From NCBI RefSeq assembly GCF_040115645.1, contig NC_089561.1, forward strand, positions 2,790,001 through 2,854,000: a stretch of 64,000 nt of DNA, written 5' to 3'. Below, piece by piece: positions 40,101 through 51,000 of the stretch. The DNA is from Euwallacea fornicatus. Lineage: Eukaryota; Arthropoda; Insecta; Coleoptera; Curculionidae. The number at the start of each line of letters is the position of its first letter. The stretch's first letter is position 1. The notes under the pieces are model-generated. The model was not told where the DNA came from. It saw nothing but the letters and a program-made list of their open reading frames with translations, and made no database searches. Both the position numbers and the translations under genes were made by a program.

Positions 40101-42671
40101 GACCCTTCGATATAGGGTGGCTACCCAGTTAGCACCAAGAGACAGAATTGTTTCAAACGGGGCGCCTGTCGCTGAACGACGAGGTCGCAGGTCTTCGCGT
40201 TGGTTCGTCGTTCTTGGACGGCCACTACCACGATGCCGATTTGCTGACCCTTCGTTAGACCAATCTCTCCAAGCTCTTAGCACTGTTGACGCGTTTCGAT
40301 CCAATCAACGTGCAATTTCGCGGAAAGGTAAACCTGCCTCATGCATACCAACAATTCTTCCCCTTTCAAAGGGAGTTAACTGCCGATAAACTGCATTTTG
40401 GCGTACACGAGGCATTTTGCATTACCACACATTCAATATGGTACTAACAATAGTACCTTTATCGCTATCCGCCTGTAAAAAAATTTGCAAAAAGAACGAT
40501 CGTCACAGATAAAAAAGTAAAGAAAAACTTCATATCGCATTAAAATACGAACTTGAAATTTTTATCATTTTTTTCTCTTTACAAGTCTAAAATCGTATCA
40601 AAATTTCAAATACATACAATGCGTTCTTCTTGGTGTTGCGGTTTTTTTGAAAGTCAGTGTATTTCAGCAACCCATAAAGATTTATTCGAAAATCGAAATC
40701 TGAAACCAAAAAACTGTTCCTACATCTATTATAGGAAAAACGTAATAAATATACAAATATGAATATGTACATACAATAGTGGAAAACTGTCGAGCATCTT
40801 TGAAAAATTAATATAATTATGGTTTTAATAGTTATAAATATTTAGATATAGCCAGCGTATGTCCAAATGCTTTTACAAAAAAATTTCTTTATCTTTTTTT
40901 TGTGGAAATTTATATTAGCAGCAGTATTTTTTGGTGGAAAAAATTAGAGCAACTTATCAAATTATAATAAATATTAGAAGTTTGATTCCATAGTTATGCA
41001 TCGTGCTGCATAAAATTATGTAAAAGGTTACTAGTGACTAACTCAGACCGACATCAGTCAGATCTCTTTCTGCCTAACCTGAAGTGATCCTAAACGAAGC
41101 AGAGACTTTTTTTCCCACTTTCACATTTTTTACGCGTGTTTTAAACATTTTGGGTGCGACAGCGAAACTTTCTTTTTCAAAGGTCAATTAAAAAAAAACA
41201 CTCGGTATATATTTTGATTAATTTTTTGTTAATTCATTGTACTAACACGTAAATTACTTAAGTAGTTTTAAAAAGAATATTTGACAAATGTCGACCGTTC
41301 GTTTTGATACACTCTCGGACCATTCCCCTAAAATGTAGCTCCAGCATAGCTACCGGTATGTTGGCAACCGCGTTACAAATATTCTTCTCCAAAACTTCCA
41401 CCGTCACGGGACGGTTTAGATAAAAAAAAACCGACTCCAAGTTACCCCACGTGAAATAGTCGCAGGTAGCCAAATCTGGCTCGCGGGCGGGCCATGCAAT
41501 CTCACCTCTGAGAACAGCCACTTGAGAAAAACTTCCCTCAAAAGACAAAAGACAATTTTTTTGTTAGCTTTTGAAAAAAATATAATTCAGTCCGGTGCCC
41601 TGTGTGGTCTTAAAGGGTTGAAAAGACCTGAACTGACCTTAGGGAAAAGGAGATAGTCATGGTTGTACTAACCGAAACTACCCTATTGCGACTTGTTCTC
41701 CGCTAGATTTATTAATCTCTGCTTTAAGGGATTATTCTGAAAATTTTTGACTTAACTGGACTAACCATCGGAGATGGGAGAAGTATCAAATTTTCTTTAT
41801 AACCGGGATCGAAATAAGATTGAGTAACTCTTTTCCATTAGCTAAAGCTAACGGAAGATGACGAACAATAATCCCAAACTCATGACTACACCGAGCTCCC
41901 TTACAGGAGAGTTATCAGGGTGTATTACCTTTATGGCACGTTTCTCATTATCCAGAATGAATTTTGGGCACAATCTTCCTCGGTAATTTCCTATTGAACA
42001 CTGTTAATTAAAAAACTTTTTATTTCACACATAGACTGTTTTTGCATGAGTAAGAGTGTAATGGTCTGAGTGAGGACATTCTAATGAAAACCTTGTCGAA
42101 TTGTCCGCGACGCTTTACAATTTGTTAATGGGTTTATTCAACGTGCTGAAAATGAATGTTTTTTGACACTATAAATTTAGCTAGGGCTCCCCTGCTTACA
42201 TGAGGCAGAAGTATTGCCACGGAACTTGAATAGGGAGCTTACTAGTGCTGCCAGATTAAAAAAAAAAACAACGGCATATTTTGCTCAAGACTGAATAAGG
42301 ATGTTACAATGGAAACAATAGGGAAGTTTTCTTATTAACGTGATATTTATTTACAGCGCTATTTGCGAATTCCCAAATGATGTATCTCCCTATAAGGACT
42401 CCCAAGGTTTTATATCCATTATATCTTTCCTTTTCGCTACACTTCTAGTTTCTAACAAAGCGTGGCCTTCTTTCTAGGTCCTACAGCCCACATAACTCCC
42501 ACCTTTCTCAAAGATAAGACATATCCCATCGACAATTCCCCGGCAAGTAACCTGCGTACGCAGCAGCAGAAGACGCATTTCATGACCAGCTCAGACTCTG
42601 AGTCCCCTACTGATCCATGCCAAACAACCGTTGCCGTGCTCAGGGGAAGAGTGGTGCCAAACAATGTGTAA
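31187..42671 (+). CDS. ERICH2: ERICH2-like glutamate-rich protein, six exons
   Basis: Six exons with GT-AG borders join in one frame: 31187-31312, 35616-35673, 35975-36046, 37114-37262, 37758-37950 and 42478-42671, together 792 nt or 263 aa. Exons 1-3 spell a conserved core: SAPTEFLAE, FLSAVMLKDYITALKYCKL, ILQYEPNNATAKEFYPLIL. I recognise this as the C-terminal helical (TPR-like) unit of vertebrate ERICH2, a poorly known protein linked to ciliated and sperm cells. Exon 4 is acidic and serine-rich (NGNDEEGSSNDSEAEDSEAS). Exon 5 starts DAEEEEEEIGAG and ends in a KYQIDNVNLGNGNKF segment. Exon 6 has ITPTFLKDKTYPIDN and stops at 42671. All five junctions keep phase, which is strong evidence for a real gene. 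The family name comes from memory and is less certain than the gene model. The long introns hold four transposon copies. An alternative end by read-through after exon 5 (TGA at 37958) would lose exon 6. Confidence 0.72.
32760..33701 (+). pseudogene. Decayed mariner-superfamily transposase in intron 1 of the ERICH2-like gene
   Basis: Frame-shifted blocks follow the order of a transposase: near 32770 GNNENANRTA and YILEKFRETWPVG (DNA-binding region), near 33186 FSDEC (first catalytic D) with NRQNCCY and EVHAQYRQK, then an open frame from 33408 with PLYALTARRYLDQTFPERWI, WPTRSPDLRLLNLFYWSRLK and YITEPTFLDNLRQGLI to a stop at 33701. AGGGTGGCC motifs at about 32252 and, inverted, at about 35440 might be its outer ends, which would place the Tc1 remnant 33729-35044 inside or directly beside it. 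Confidence 0.7.
33729..35044 (-). mobile_element. Degenerate Tc1-like transposon, transposase on minus strand
   Basis: The left end CAGTAGAGGC...TAGAGCAAC and right end GTTGCTCTACTTTATACCAG are imperfect inverted repeats, TA-flanked on the left. Minus-strand reading from about 34800 down to 34010 gives KENPFAFLREIKASIPKELG, TSRTVQKLLQDAG, ARRPAKKPLLSERNKRARL, then SQPPDIDPIKKSWEI, i.e. the second helix-turn-helix, the KKPLLS linker and the P.PD.NPIE.W block with the last catalytic acid. The expected glutamate reads as lysine (PIKKSW), and stops are frequent. Inserted in intron 1 of the ERICH2-like gene, in the opposite orientation. Confidence 0.75.
39227..40659 (-). mobile_element. Nearly intact Tc1-like transposon (1433 bp) in intron 5 of the ERICH2-like gene
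   Basis: It is bounded by TA on both sides. The left end CACTGACTTTCAAAAAAACC continues through GCAACACCAAGAA, and the right end is its exact inverse for the first 33 bases, with looser similarity for about 30 more. The interior holds a single transposase gene on the minus strand with one nonsense codon. Ends, target duplication and reading frame are preserved far better than in any other element of the window, which suggests a recent insertion. Confidence 0.92.
39375..40415 (-). pseudogene. Tc1-family transposase, 346 codons with one internal TGA
   Basis: From ATG (40415-40413) the frame reads MPRVRQNAVYRQLTPFERGR, GMHEAGLPFREIAR, then TGA at 40307-40305, and continues LDRNASTVLRAW without a break to the stop at 39375. 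The N-terminal half is the bipartite helix-turn-helix DNA-binding domain, with a GSGRPR linker. The catalytic DD34E triad is visible: FSDESRF (first D), QQDNARPH (second D) and PDLSPIEHVWD (E). The stop falls between helices of the first helix-turn-helix. An ATG-initiated product from downstream would lack that motif. One base change separates this from a full-length frame, so it may be a very young inactive copy. Confidence 0.9.
40915..40975. repeat. Solo end of the Tc1 family at 33729-35044
   Basis: The block AAAAATTAGAGCAACTTATC resembles the termini of the Tc1 remnant at 33729 (AAAAATAGAGCAACTTTTATC) and the inverse of its right end. No partner end or coding sequence is next to it, so it is a fragment. 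Confidence 0.35.
41151..41565 (-). pseudogene. Mariner-like relic of the same family as 13578-14125
   Basis: The left border GGGTGCGACAGCGAAACTTTC and the following CACTCGG...ACTTAAG match the end of the 13578 element. The minus strand then reads WPAREPDLATCDYFTWGNLE, NRPVTVEVLEKNI and VANIPVAMLELHFRGMVREC before its stop at 41258. This is the third-D block and C-terminal tail of the same transposase. The upstream two thirds are missing. It lies in intron 5 of the ERICH2-like gene, antisense to it. Confidence 0.72.
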
Positions 42672-43127
42672 TATCCCAATATTATTCATTAGTACTGATG
42701 TCGTTTTGTAGAATTTTTGTACGAATTTCTGTTCGTAATTATTCTAATACTTGGTGTTATAGTTTGCATAACTTGAGTAGGTATGGTGCGTGTATTAAGG
42801 AGTGGGTCATGTAGACGCGTTAGTCTGTGACTTATTTGAGAGACCTTCTTGATCCCTCTGGAATGCTACGTTTGGAGATTCCAAAGTCTTTAGTAAGTAG
42901 AGGGTGATCAAATTTTGATAAAGAATCCCGGTAACTATAGAAGATAGAGAAAAACGAATAGAGCGCTCTCTATGTCTTCTTCAGAGCTTAGTCATCGCAA
43001 TCTACTCAAAAAGGCGTTAAACTCGCGCAGCAGTTATGTTTATGAAATTAGAATAATAATGAATGACGAGATTTTATCGATAATGACCAAAATCGAACTT
43101 GTTACTCTAATTCGAAAACAAAACACA

Positions 43128-44122
43128 CAGGGTGTACCTCCTACAGTTTCCGAGATTTCTTACATAGACATCGAAATTTGCCTACCCAGTACATGACAAT
43201 GGATCTTAAAACGAAGATAACAATAATCTTTTCTGTGTTTGGTATTACTAACTAATGTTGCATGGGCAACATATAGTGGATGTTTTTTGGAAAGTTGCCA
43301 CCTCCCAGATTTCTACAAGTCTCAACTAAAGCGAAAAGTGCTGAGATACATGGACCCTAAAATGGAAAGGGAAGACGAAGAATAAAATAATTCTAATCCC
43401 CGATCGACATTAACGCATGAGTAACAACCCCTTCGGTCTTTTAAATAGGGAACATAGGTTAAGTGAGACATCACTTCAAGTGTCTCAAAATTCTCTAAAC
43501 AACCATCCCAAAAATTTGTGTTTTTATTCGATTTTTTTTTCAAAAAAGTGAGTCACATCATGAAATTATCAAAGGAATGGACACCCAATGTTGGCTGGGA
43601 ATTACACTTGCAGCAGAATGGTGCCTCTATAAATTATGTTTTACTTGTTCGACAGTCTCTTGACAATACTTTTCCCGATAGATGGTTTGGCTGAACAGGC
43701 GGCCAGCTAGATCTCCCGACCTTACACCTTTCGACTTTTTCTTTGGAGATACCTCAGAAGCGTGGTTTCCGTGACTCTTGTAAAATATATTCAAGCATTA
43801 CATCGAAGCATTGTAGAAGTTTGCCCTACTATGCTACAAAAGTTATTTGAAAAAATGCGACGAAAGTTTGAAGACGCATATGGACAATGCATTTCGAATA
43901 TCTCTTGAAAAATTAAGAATTATAAACAAATTTTAATGAAAGAAACAAAATTTTGTGTCACTTCTCCCATTCTCTACTTAAATAAAAAAAACGAAGGGCT
44001 TGTCACCAATGAATTTCTTTCATACTTCGTCTCCCCCCTCCAATAGACGCGTCTCAGCATTTTTAAGCTCAGTTTGGACTTCTATACATTTGGTGATGGC
44101 AAATTTTTGAAAATACACCCTG
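43128..44122 (+). pseudogene. Decayed mariner-like element downstream of the ERICH2-like gene
   Basis: CAGGGTGTACCTCC starts at 43128, and an inverted ACACCCTG ends near 44122, giving an element of about 1 kb; only the first 8-9 bases of the ends agree. Between 43556 and 43910 the plus strand, with a frameshift, reads LQQNGASINYVLLVRQSLDN, FPDRWFG, PARSPDLTPFDFF and then a poorly kept tail. This matches QQDGAPPHYA..VR..L...FP.RWIG...WPARSPDLTPLDFF of mariner-superfamily transposases; the catalytic D of QQDGA is N here. Confidence 0.6.
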
Positions 44123-45055
44123 TATAGCACAACGTCCAAAATAATCGCCAATAGGAAAAGCTTGGTGAAATATATGATGATACAATAAGCCAGATAAAAG
44201 ATTAATAATGCTACATTATGTCCAGTCCTGATTTGATATGAAGTTTCATGAAACCCCTAATTTTCCCGATTGAGGAGGTATTTACCCACGTGCACGAGAC
44301 ATCAGGAGACCGTGAAGGCTTATTTCTTGTGTGCCAGTCAACTATTTGCCTAGTTTAGATTTAATAGAGGTGGAAATTTCGTCATTTTCACTTCTCCACA
44401 GAATCGGCATTTATCGATTTTAGTATAGGCATATACCTACCTACCTACATAATTTATACAAAAAGTAGTGCAGAAATTAGAAAAAAGCCCACATTTAATC
44501 GTTAAAAAGTGTCTTAATGATAGCTTGAAGGTAATATTTTATAAAGTTAAAGTTTTAGTATTAAAACAGAACCTCTTCGTGTCATAAACATATTATAATA
44601 CATAACTACGTATTTTTGAACGGTCCTAGAGTTCTGTGTGTATTAGTAAATATATTTTTATATCAGTTGTAGTGAAAATTGTAGAGAGCAGGGAAAAGGG
44701 TGGTATTTGCGTATTCCAAGCCTAACTTGTATGGTGTACAAGTAGAACCCAGTTTTGCATGTCAGGAAGATGTGTTGACCAACATATTTTAACATACCGG
44801 TTATTTAGGGCTTAGTCCTTAAAAACTTATAGTTATCAAGACTGAATGTTTGTGTAGTGAGTAGGAGTAGCTTTCGAGGAACATATCTATAGCAAATAAT
44901 GAATTTAGCTAGAATGCTGCTAACAGACGACTCATACTCAAAAATCTCCAATTGAACAACCTCTTTTTTAAAATCGAATTGTGTATTGGAATAGGAAATT
45001 GTGCGTAAATATCGTGCTATAAGGGTGCAGATCATACACCTTCCTTCCTCCAGGG

Positions 45056-46465
45056 CAGGGGTCACCACACTAAGGCCGGCCCTTGATTAAAAATAATTCA
45101 CAGGTATTCGCCGTATTAAATATTAATGTCATACGTATAGAAAACTTTAAATAATGTATTAATACTTTATCAAATTGTAAAATACATTGGAGGATTCCTA
45201 GAAGTTACAAAATTCCAGGATTTACTCACTCGCTATGAAGGCTCTCAGCAACAATGCATTGAAACTGACCTCCTTAACGATATGCACACGTATGTGTTTT
45301 ATAGAGGACATTTCAAGTTCCATCCTCATCTTTGAGGCCTAATTAGGGTTAAAATTGCGCAATTCAGCGTTTGACCAAATGCCTTTTTCAAAATTTGAAT
45401 TTTCTGAATACTCCCGAAGATGACCGAAAACAAAACTAAAAATTTGAGATTTCATTTTTAGCGTTTTTTGACAAGAAAGCCCAAAACCTCAAGCACACCT
45501 TCACTGCCACTTTTTTTCAGCTAGACGATGACGTTTTCAGATTTGCCATCCGACGTTTGGTTTTTCGGCTACCATCATCAACTTTAGTTAAAAAATAAAA
45601 AGAAACGGCGTTTGGGCAAACGCTAAATCACGCAATTTTGCCCCCATTTAAACTTCTTCATATCTCCTTTAGCGCCCAAGATCTCAATGGTGAGGGTTTA
45701 ATTTGAAATGCCTTGTATACGTAACATTTCTTTATTTTTATGTATTTAAAAGTGTTATCAAAAAAGAAAAAGGTGGACAAAGACGTCGATTTTTAATTAA
45801 ACAATGAAATATTTTTTCAATCGGGGGGTAGAGGAGAGTTTTTATCTTATTCGCAACGAAACTGGGGTAATTTTCAAAAATTACAACTTGTAAAGACATT
45901 GCGTTAGTAAACACGGTGAAAAATATGAGAAGTTACAAGAATTACGTGAAAAAACTGTTAATATCTCAGAAATATCAAGACTACATGTTTTTTCTTTTTA
46001 AATTGCAAACCAAAACGAAGCCGTAATCAAAACCAGTTGTCATATCGCAACAATCATTGCAGAAGTTCCTTGTGTTATAAAATCAAATTGATATATTTAT
46101 GATGGAAAAACTAAGGAGAGTTCCAGAACTTTCTGATCGCATATAGTTGTGGGATCTAATATTTTTGACTGGCATAACTGAACTTCTTAACTCCCGTAAT
46201 GCGAATTTACAAGGAAATGGAAAACTTGTATAGCAACTCTTTTTCCATATTCAATCTTTTCAAATAAAATTACAGTTGCAAGAAAACAATTTTCCACATT
46301 TTCGGTCTTGCGACAATTTACAGAAACTTACTAATTTGTTATTAATAATTTCCTGCAAGTTATTAACTTATCAATATTACTTTCGTACAAAATTTTAAAT
46401 CCGGCCCACTGACGTGTTTAAATATTCGCATGTGGCCTTATCTCTGAAAAGTTTGGAGACCCCTG
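45056..46465. mobile_element. Non-autonomous hAT-like element (about 1.4 kb)
   Basis: It begins CAGGGGTCACCACACTAAGG with CCGGCCC following. It ends GGCCC...AAGTTTGGAGACCCCTG, giving inverted ends CAGGGGTC.CCA typical of animal hAT elements. The flanks are CTCCAGGG on the left and TTTTAAGG on the right, which agree at only 4 of 8 positions, so a clean 8-bp target duplication is not shown. No transposase frame is recognisable. A palindromic MITE (45351-45639) sits inside it. Confidence 0.5.
45351..45639. repeat. MITE with AAAATTGCG...AGCGTTTG ends, nested in the hAT-like element
   Basis: The left end is AAAATTGCGCAATTCAGCG then TTTGACCAAATGCC. The right end is GGCGTTTGGGCAAACGC followed by TAAATCACGCAATTTT, an imperfect inverse over about 33 bp. 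It is about 289 bp long with no coding potential. Confidence 0.65.
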
Positions 46466-47204
46466 TTTTAAGGAATGAATCTATGGAAATTCGTCTATAA
46501 CGGGCAAGGCCCCTTGAGCACCAGTTTATCAATAAATTTTTAAGCAAAAAACTGATCGTTTCCGCGATAGCGATTCCACGTTATTGCTAAGGTGGAGTTG
46601 CTGCTAGTCGCCGATGTAAACGTATGCATGTAGGTATGTGATGGGAAAACTGGTTCGAAAGTGTTGTTTATTGGTTTTATTCTATGTAAAAACTATTTGA
46701 ACATGGTTTATTTGATTTTGGTGTCTTAAGTTTTGAAATATAAACTTTTTTCTTGTGTGTCAATATTTTTTATATCCAAAAAGGGAATTACAACGTTTAT
46801 ATGGCCCAAAAGAATGCATTATATTATAAAGAATTCAAGTACAATAGAGAAAAAAATAAAATCTTACATTGCTTACGAGTGCTTCTTTTTTTATAGTAAA
46901 AATAATTTGCATCAGTCACGAGAAAGTTGGAGGGTTATCTTTTTTCTAAGTTCGGGGGAATTATTAAAACTAAAGGAGGTCAGCAGCAAAATATGTTTTA
47001 TTATCGATCAAAATACTTTTCGAAAAAAAAAAATTATCACGTGAAAAATCTTCAAAAAACACCCGACCTGGTGTTCTGTCGGTCCAGTAGTATGGGAAAC
47101 GCCTACCCATTACAAACCCGACCAATGAAAGAGATTTTTCTCTGACCCGGAACTGCCTCTTCTCTATCTGAGGAAAATCTGCACAGTGCAAAAATTGTGA
47201 AACG
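46466..47204. other. Gene-free spacer
   Basis: Several overlapping open frames of 70-100 codons occur on both strands, but none shows a conserved motif or splice structure. I see no recognisable repeat ends here. Confidence 0.5.
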
Positions 47205-47400
47205 CTAACGCTCCCGTACTACATTGTCGACGTTATGGACAATATCATTTGTTGCTATGAATTTCCTTCCTTGACCACTTTCATCGTGAACATCAGTTCG
47301 TTCTTTTCGAAATATTTTGCACCACCTTCGCACTGCACTATCATTGATACACTTTTCTCCATACGCAACACACACAAACATCAATGAATTTCAACTGAAC
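47205..47400 (-). pseudogene. Mariner-type transposase N-terminal fragment
   Basis: The minus-strand frame reads VAYGEKCINDSAVRRWCKIF, RKERTDVHDESGQGRKF, then DIVHNVDNVVRER and a stop. The blocks YGE.C.S.STVRRW...F..GRTN.HDE.RSGRPS correspond to the DNA-binding helix-turn-helix and linker that precede the catalytic domain in mariner and related insect transposases. The catalytic domain is absent. Confidence 0.7.
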
Positions 47401-47951
47401 CAAAATGCGCTCAGATCAAAACTGTGACGTCAAATGGTTTACTCGCTTGATGTGCTCTGACAGAGAAATGGACAAATGATGATACTAAACTGAGTGCCCA
47501 AAGCCAAGTGAACGACGTGACTAAAATAGCCCTCGTATAATTGTTAAGGGTCAAGACTTATGGCTAAACAGTTATTAAAATTCTAAGCAAATCTGTAAAA
47601 CCCAAATATAAGATATTAACAAAAATTTTGAAATATTAACTAACTGACTTTTACAAGATGATTCAAATTTGGTATATATTTTATAAGGGTATTCTTAAGG
47701 TCAAAACAAGACTATTTTTCCTATAAACCTGTATCCTAATATGCACCCCTTTGGAGCTGGGAGTCATCAAAAGTTGGACGAAAAAGATTGATTATGCCAA
47801 ATTGTGAGCACAGTTACCGATCAAATTTCATGAAAATATGTAGGCCCTTTTTTAAGTGCTTTATTCATTTTTTTTTGCTTTAAATAGTATGTAAGACAAA
47901 ATATAGCTAGAGTTGTAAATAGAGAGATACCTAGAAACGCACAACAATATA

Positions 47952-48079
47952 TGGTAAAAATGTGGAATGCGGAAATTGCCGTCATGCAAACGATAGAGAG
48001 ACAAAAGTTTTATGCGTTGCCTGTAACGGCCCAATCTGTAGGACAAGCCAACGAGCAATTTGTGACCATTGTCTATAAT
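47952..48079 (+). pseudogene. Cysteine-rich tail resembling a piggyBac transposase C-terminus
   Basis: One frame reads GKNVECGNCRHANDRETK, VLCVACNGPICRTSQRAICD and HCL before a stop at about 48079. The spacing C-x2-C, C-x2-C-x4-C, C-x2-C matches the C-terminal zinc-binding (RING/PHD-like) domain found at the end of piggyBac transposases. Upstream sequence does not read as the catalytic core, so only the tail remains. An AT-rich tail with AATAAAC follows near 48265. A different zinc-binding protein cannot be excluded. Confidence 0.45.
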
Positions 48080-51000
48080 GACCAGTTACAATTCTATTTT
48101 TTTTTTATTTGTTAAATAGGGATATGTACTTTTATTTTTATTTTTTTTTTAATATGTAGTGGCTTTAATTTTTATTATAATACACGTTCAAGGACAAACA
48201 GGATCATTATCTGTTAATTTTAGTTTTTATGTATTTAGAAGTATTTAAACTTTGTTAAAAAAAAATAAACGTTTTTAATTTTGTTTACAAAAAACCTGAA
48301 ACAAAAATGTGGGGCGTGACCACCACACCACACACGTTCCACCTAAAAAAACTTCACCAGTTACCGGTTAAGAGAAGTTTTTTCATATATAACTCGGTTG
48401 CAGATTAAAATACAAAATAGAGCAGTTTCCAGTTGCTCTAGCAAAGTTTTTTTTTAATAAAATTAATGCATAATATTGAAATGCATGAGTTTCACTTTGA
48501 CTAACTGTATGTTGCTTAAAGGAATATTTGTAATTCTGAAACAAAAATGAATCAGATTTGTTTTCAAAACGTCAATAATAATAGTATATATTTACTTTAC
48601 CAACAAACATCCGTCCAGGGGACTTATTTCAAAAGATTACTGCTTACTCCAACATATAGTTGTTAGGGCGCTTCTTTATAAAAACAAGATATAGCTAGGA
48701 ATTCGCGATGTTACGAGAGGAGTCGTACAACCCAACCCCGTCAAAGGCGAGGAACGACTGATCCCTTGTCAATAAACATAAGGAACAACTGTTTTCTTCG
48801 AAGGGCGCGGTTGTCACGTTGACTTAGGTCTAATAAAGCACATGTTTTAACAATTACTCCACAGATTCCTTGTCCAATGAAAATAACTAATAACCGAATT
48901 TACATAAATTACAACATTAATAATACGAATACCATCCGAGAATCTACCGGATAACCTCTCTGGCACATTTTCTATTGGTTCGCACTAATTTCGCAATACT
49001 CTGATGCGGACTTATTAAAATAAAACTCCAATGTACAAATATAAAAAAATATATAATGTAGGTATATTTAGTATGTCCAAGATAAGGATGGTCACCAAGA
49101 AGGTCTCGTACGCGGTAAAAGATACAGGGTTGGTTTAATGGAAGAAAAATTGCGCATCCAAGGGAGAAGTTTCATAGTGCAAAGAAACCTGTAAAATTGC
49201 GAAAGAAATAATGAATATGAATACAATCAGGCCAGGACCCGATAATTCCAACTTTACCAAGAGTATAGAACGCATATTGCAAACAGAACGTGGGATCGGT
49301 CTTGATTTAAAAATGTAGAAGCGTTAGGAGGCATTCTACTAGAACATTGGAAAAACCAAAAGTGATTTTACAGATCGGTTTGGGTTGTGAAAGTACCCCC
49401 TTGATCAAATAACTTTCCTGTCATTTAACCAAATCGCTATCTGTCATAATTTACTAGATCCTCGTGTTGGACATCGCTAAAGCGGACACACTGTATATTA
49501 AAATATAAGTATTACAATACATTAAATGACACGTAGCTACCTCATCTAACATACCCAATAGTAACAAAGAATTACATACATACTATGTTCACAATTGCTT
49601 CGCATCCATTTCATATTTAAGAGCGAACCCACAGAACTGGCCGGTTTCAGCCCCTGATATTTTCTGTATTTCGCTTCGTTTTCAAGGTTAAAATTAAATT
49701 CTATGGAATTAGCGCTCTAAACCGACTGCCACTGGTAGAATATAAGAACGTCTTAGTCACCTTCTAAGTGACTAAGCAACTCCTCCGAAGACGGGACTTT
49801 TTTTAACACTTTGTTGTTTGGAAACGAAGCGATTTCGAGCATGTTTGTTGAACTTTTTTTTCATTTTAACCCAAACAATATCCCCTTAAACTTACGGAGT
49901 ATGTTTAAGAAACACCTCGTATAAACACAATTTCACGGGTTTTGGGGAACCACGAATATTTTAAACAAAAAATTCAAAGCAGAGAAAAAATTATATAGTA
50001 ATTAAGACAATTTTAAATCTACAAGGTGGTTGAAAAATATGTGGTAGTTTGGCAACAAGTTGGGGGGCCACGAAGTTACATGCTGGGGCTATATTAAAGA
50101 CACAGGTTTTTTATGAACGTAAACTGTATAAAAAAATAATAAATTAAAAAATTTACATATTCTAAAGTGATGGAGGTGCAAAAAAAATATCACAACGCAA
50201 TTTTGTCGCATTAAATTATTCGAGAATATTAGAAGTTCGTGACTCTCTATTTTATGAACCTTTTCCTGAGAACCATCGCGATTAAATCATATTCTTTAAA
50301 TATGGGTAGTATTATGCAATGTACAGGGTTTTTCTAAGGCTGCGACATATATTTAAAAAAATTGTAGAACCCTGAAGTAAATCATTTCGCCAAACATAAT
50401 AACGAGAGTCGCGAGAAATGAGAGGCGAAAATTTATTTGCCAGGCTTGCTACGCAAACTAGAGGACTTTACCTAATAACAAGCCATAGTAAAAAATATAA
50501 ATAACCATGTGAAATATATAAAAATAATACTAGCATGTTTTCCGGTGCTAAAAGTGAGTGAATGATTGCATTATTAAATAATTCTTTTGTGTAGATAATA
50601 TTGAAATTCCCTCACCCCTTAACTAGCTGAAATCGGGCATGTGTTTATTTAAAGATTTTTGTCTTAAAATTACCTCACCTTTCATCTATTCAAAGTTAAG
50701 TTCAAGTACTTGCATCAATGTTCGGTTCAATTTTTCGATGTCAATTGTGCATTTCCTTCAATTTATCTTGAACTCGTTCCACAAAATTCTTATTTCCTTA
50801 CCACATGCAGCACAAGAAGGGGAATTTAATAAACATTTTCCTAACAATTTTGATTGTTAGTGGGCTCTTACTGAAGGATGGCAACTTCACGTCTTCCACA
50901 CAAAAGAGGTGGGTGACCTTATGTTCTGTTACCAGGAGAACCAAACAAATACCAACCAGTTTTTTGAAGGGATATTCAGGTTGGGAACCATTATATGAAA

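Noticed and set aside
46733..47191. Overlapping open frames on both strands
   Set aside because: Low-complexity, lysine- and phenylalanine-rich translations typical of AT-rich spacer; no conserved block.
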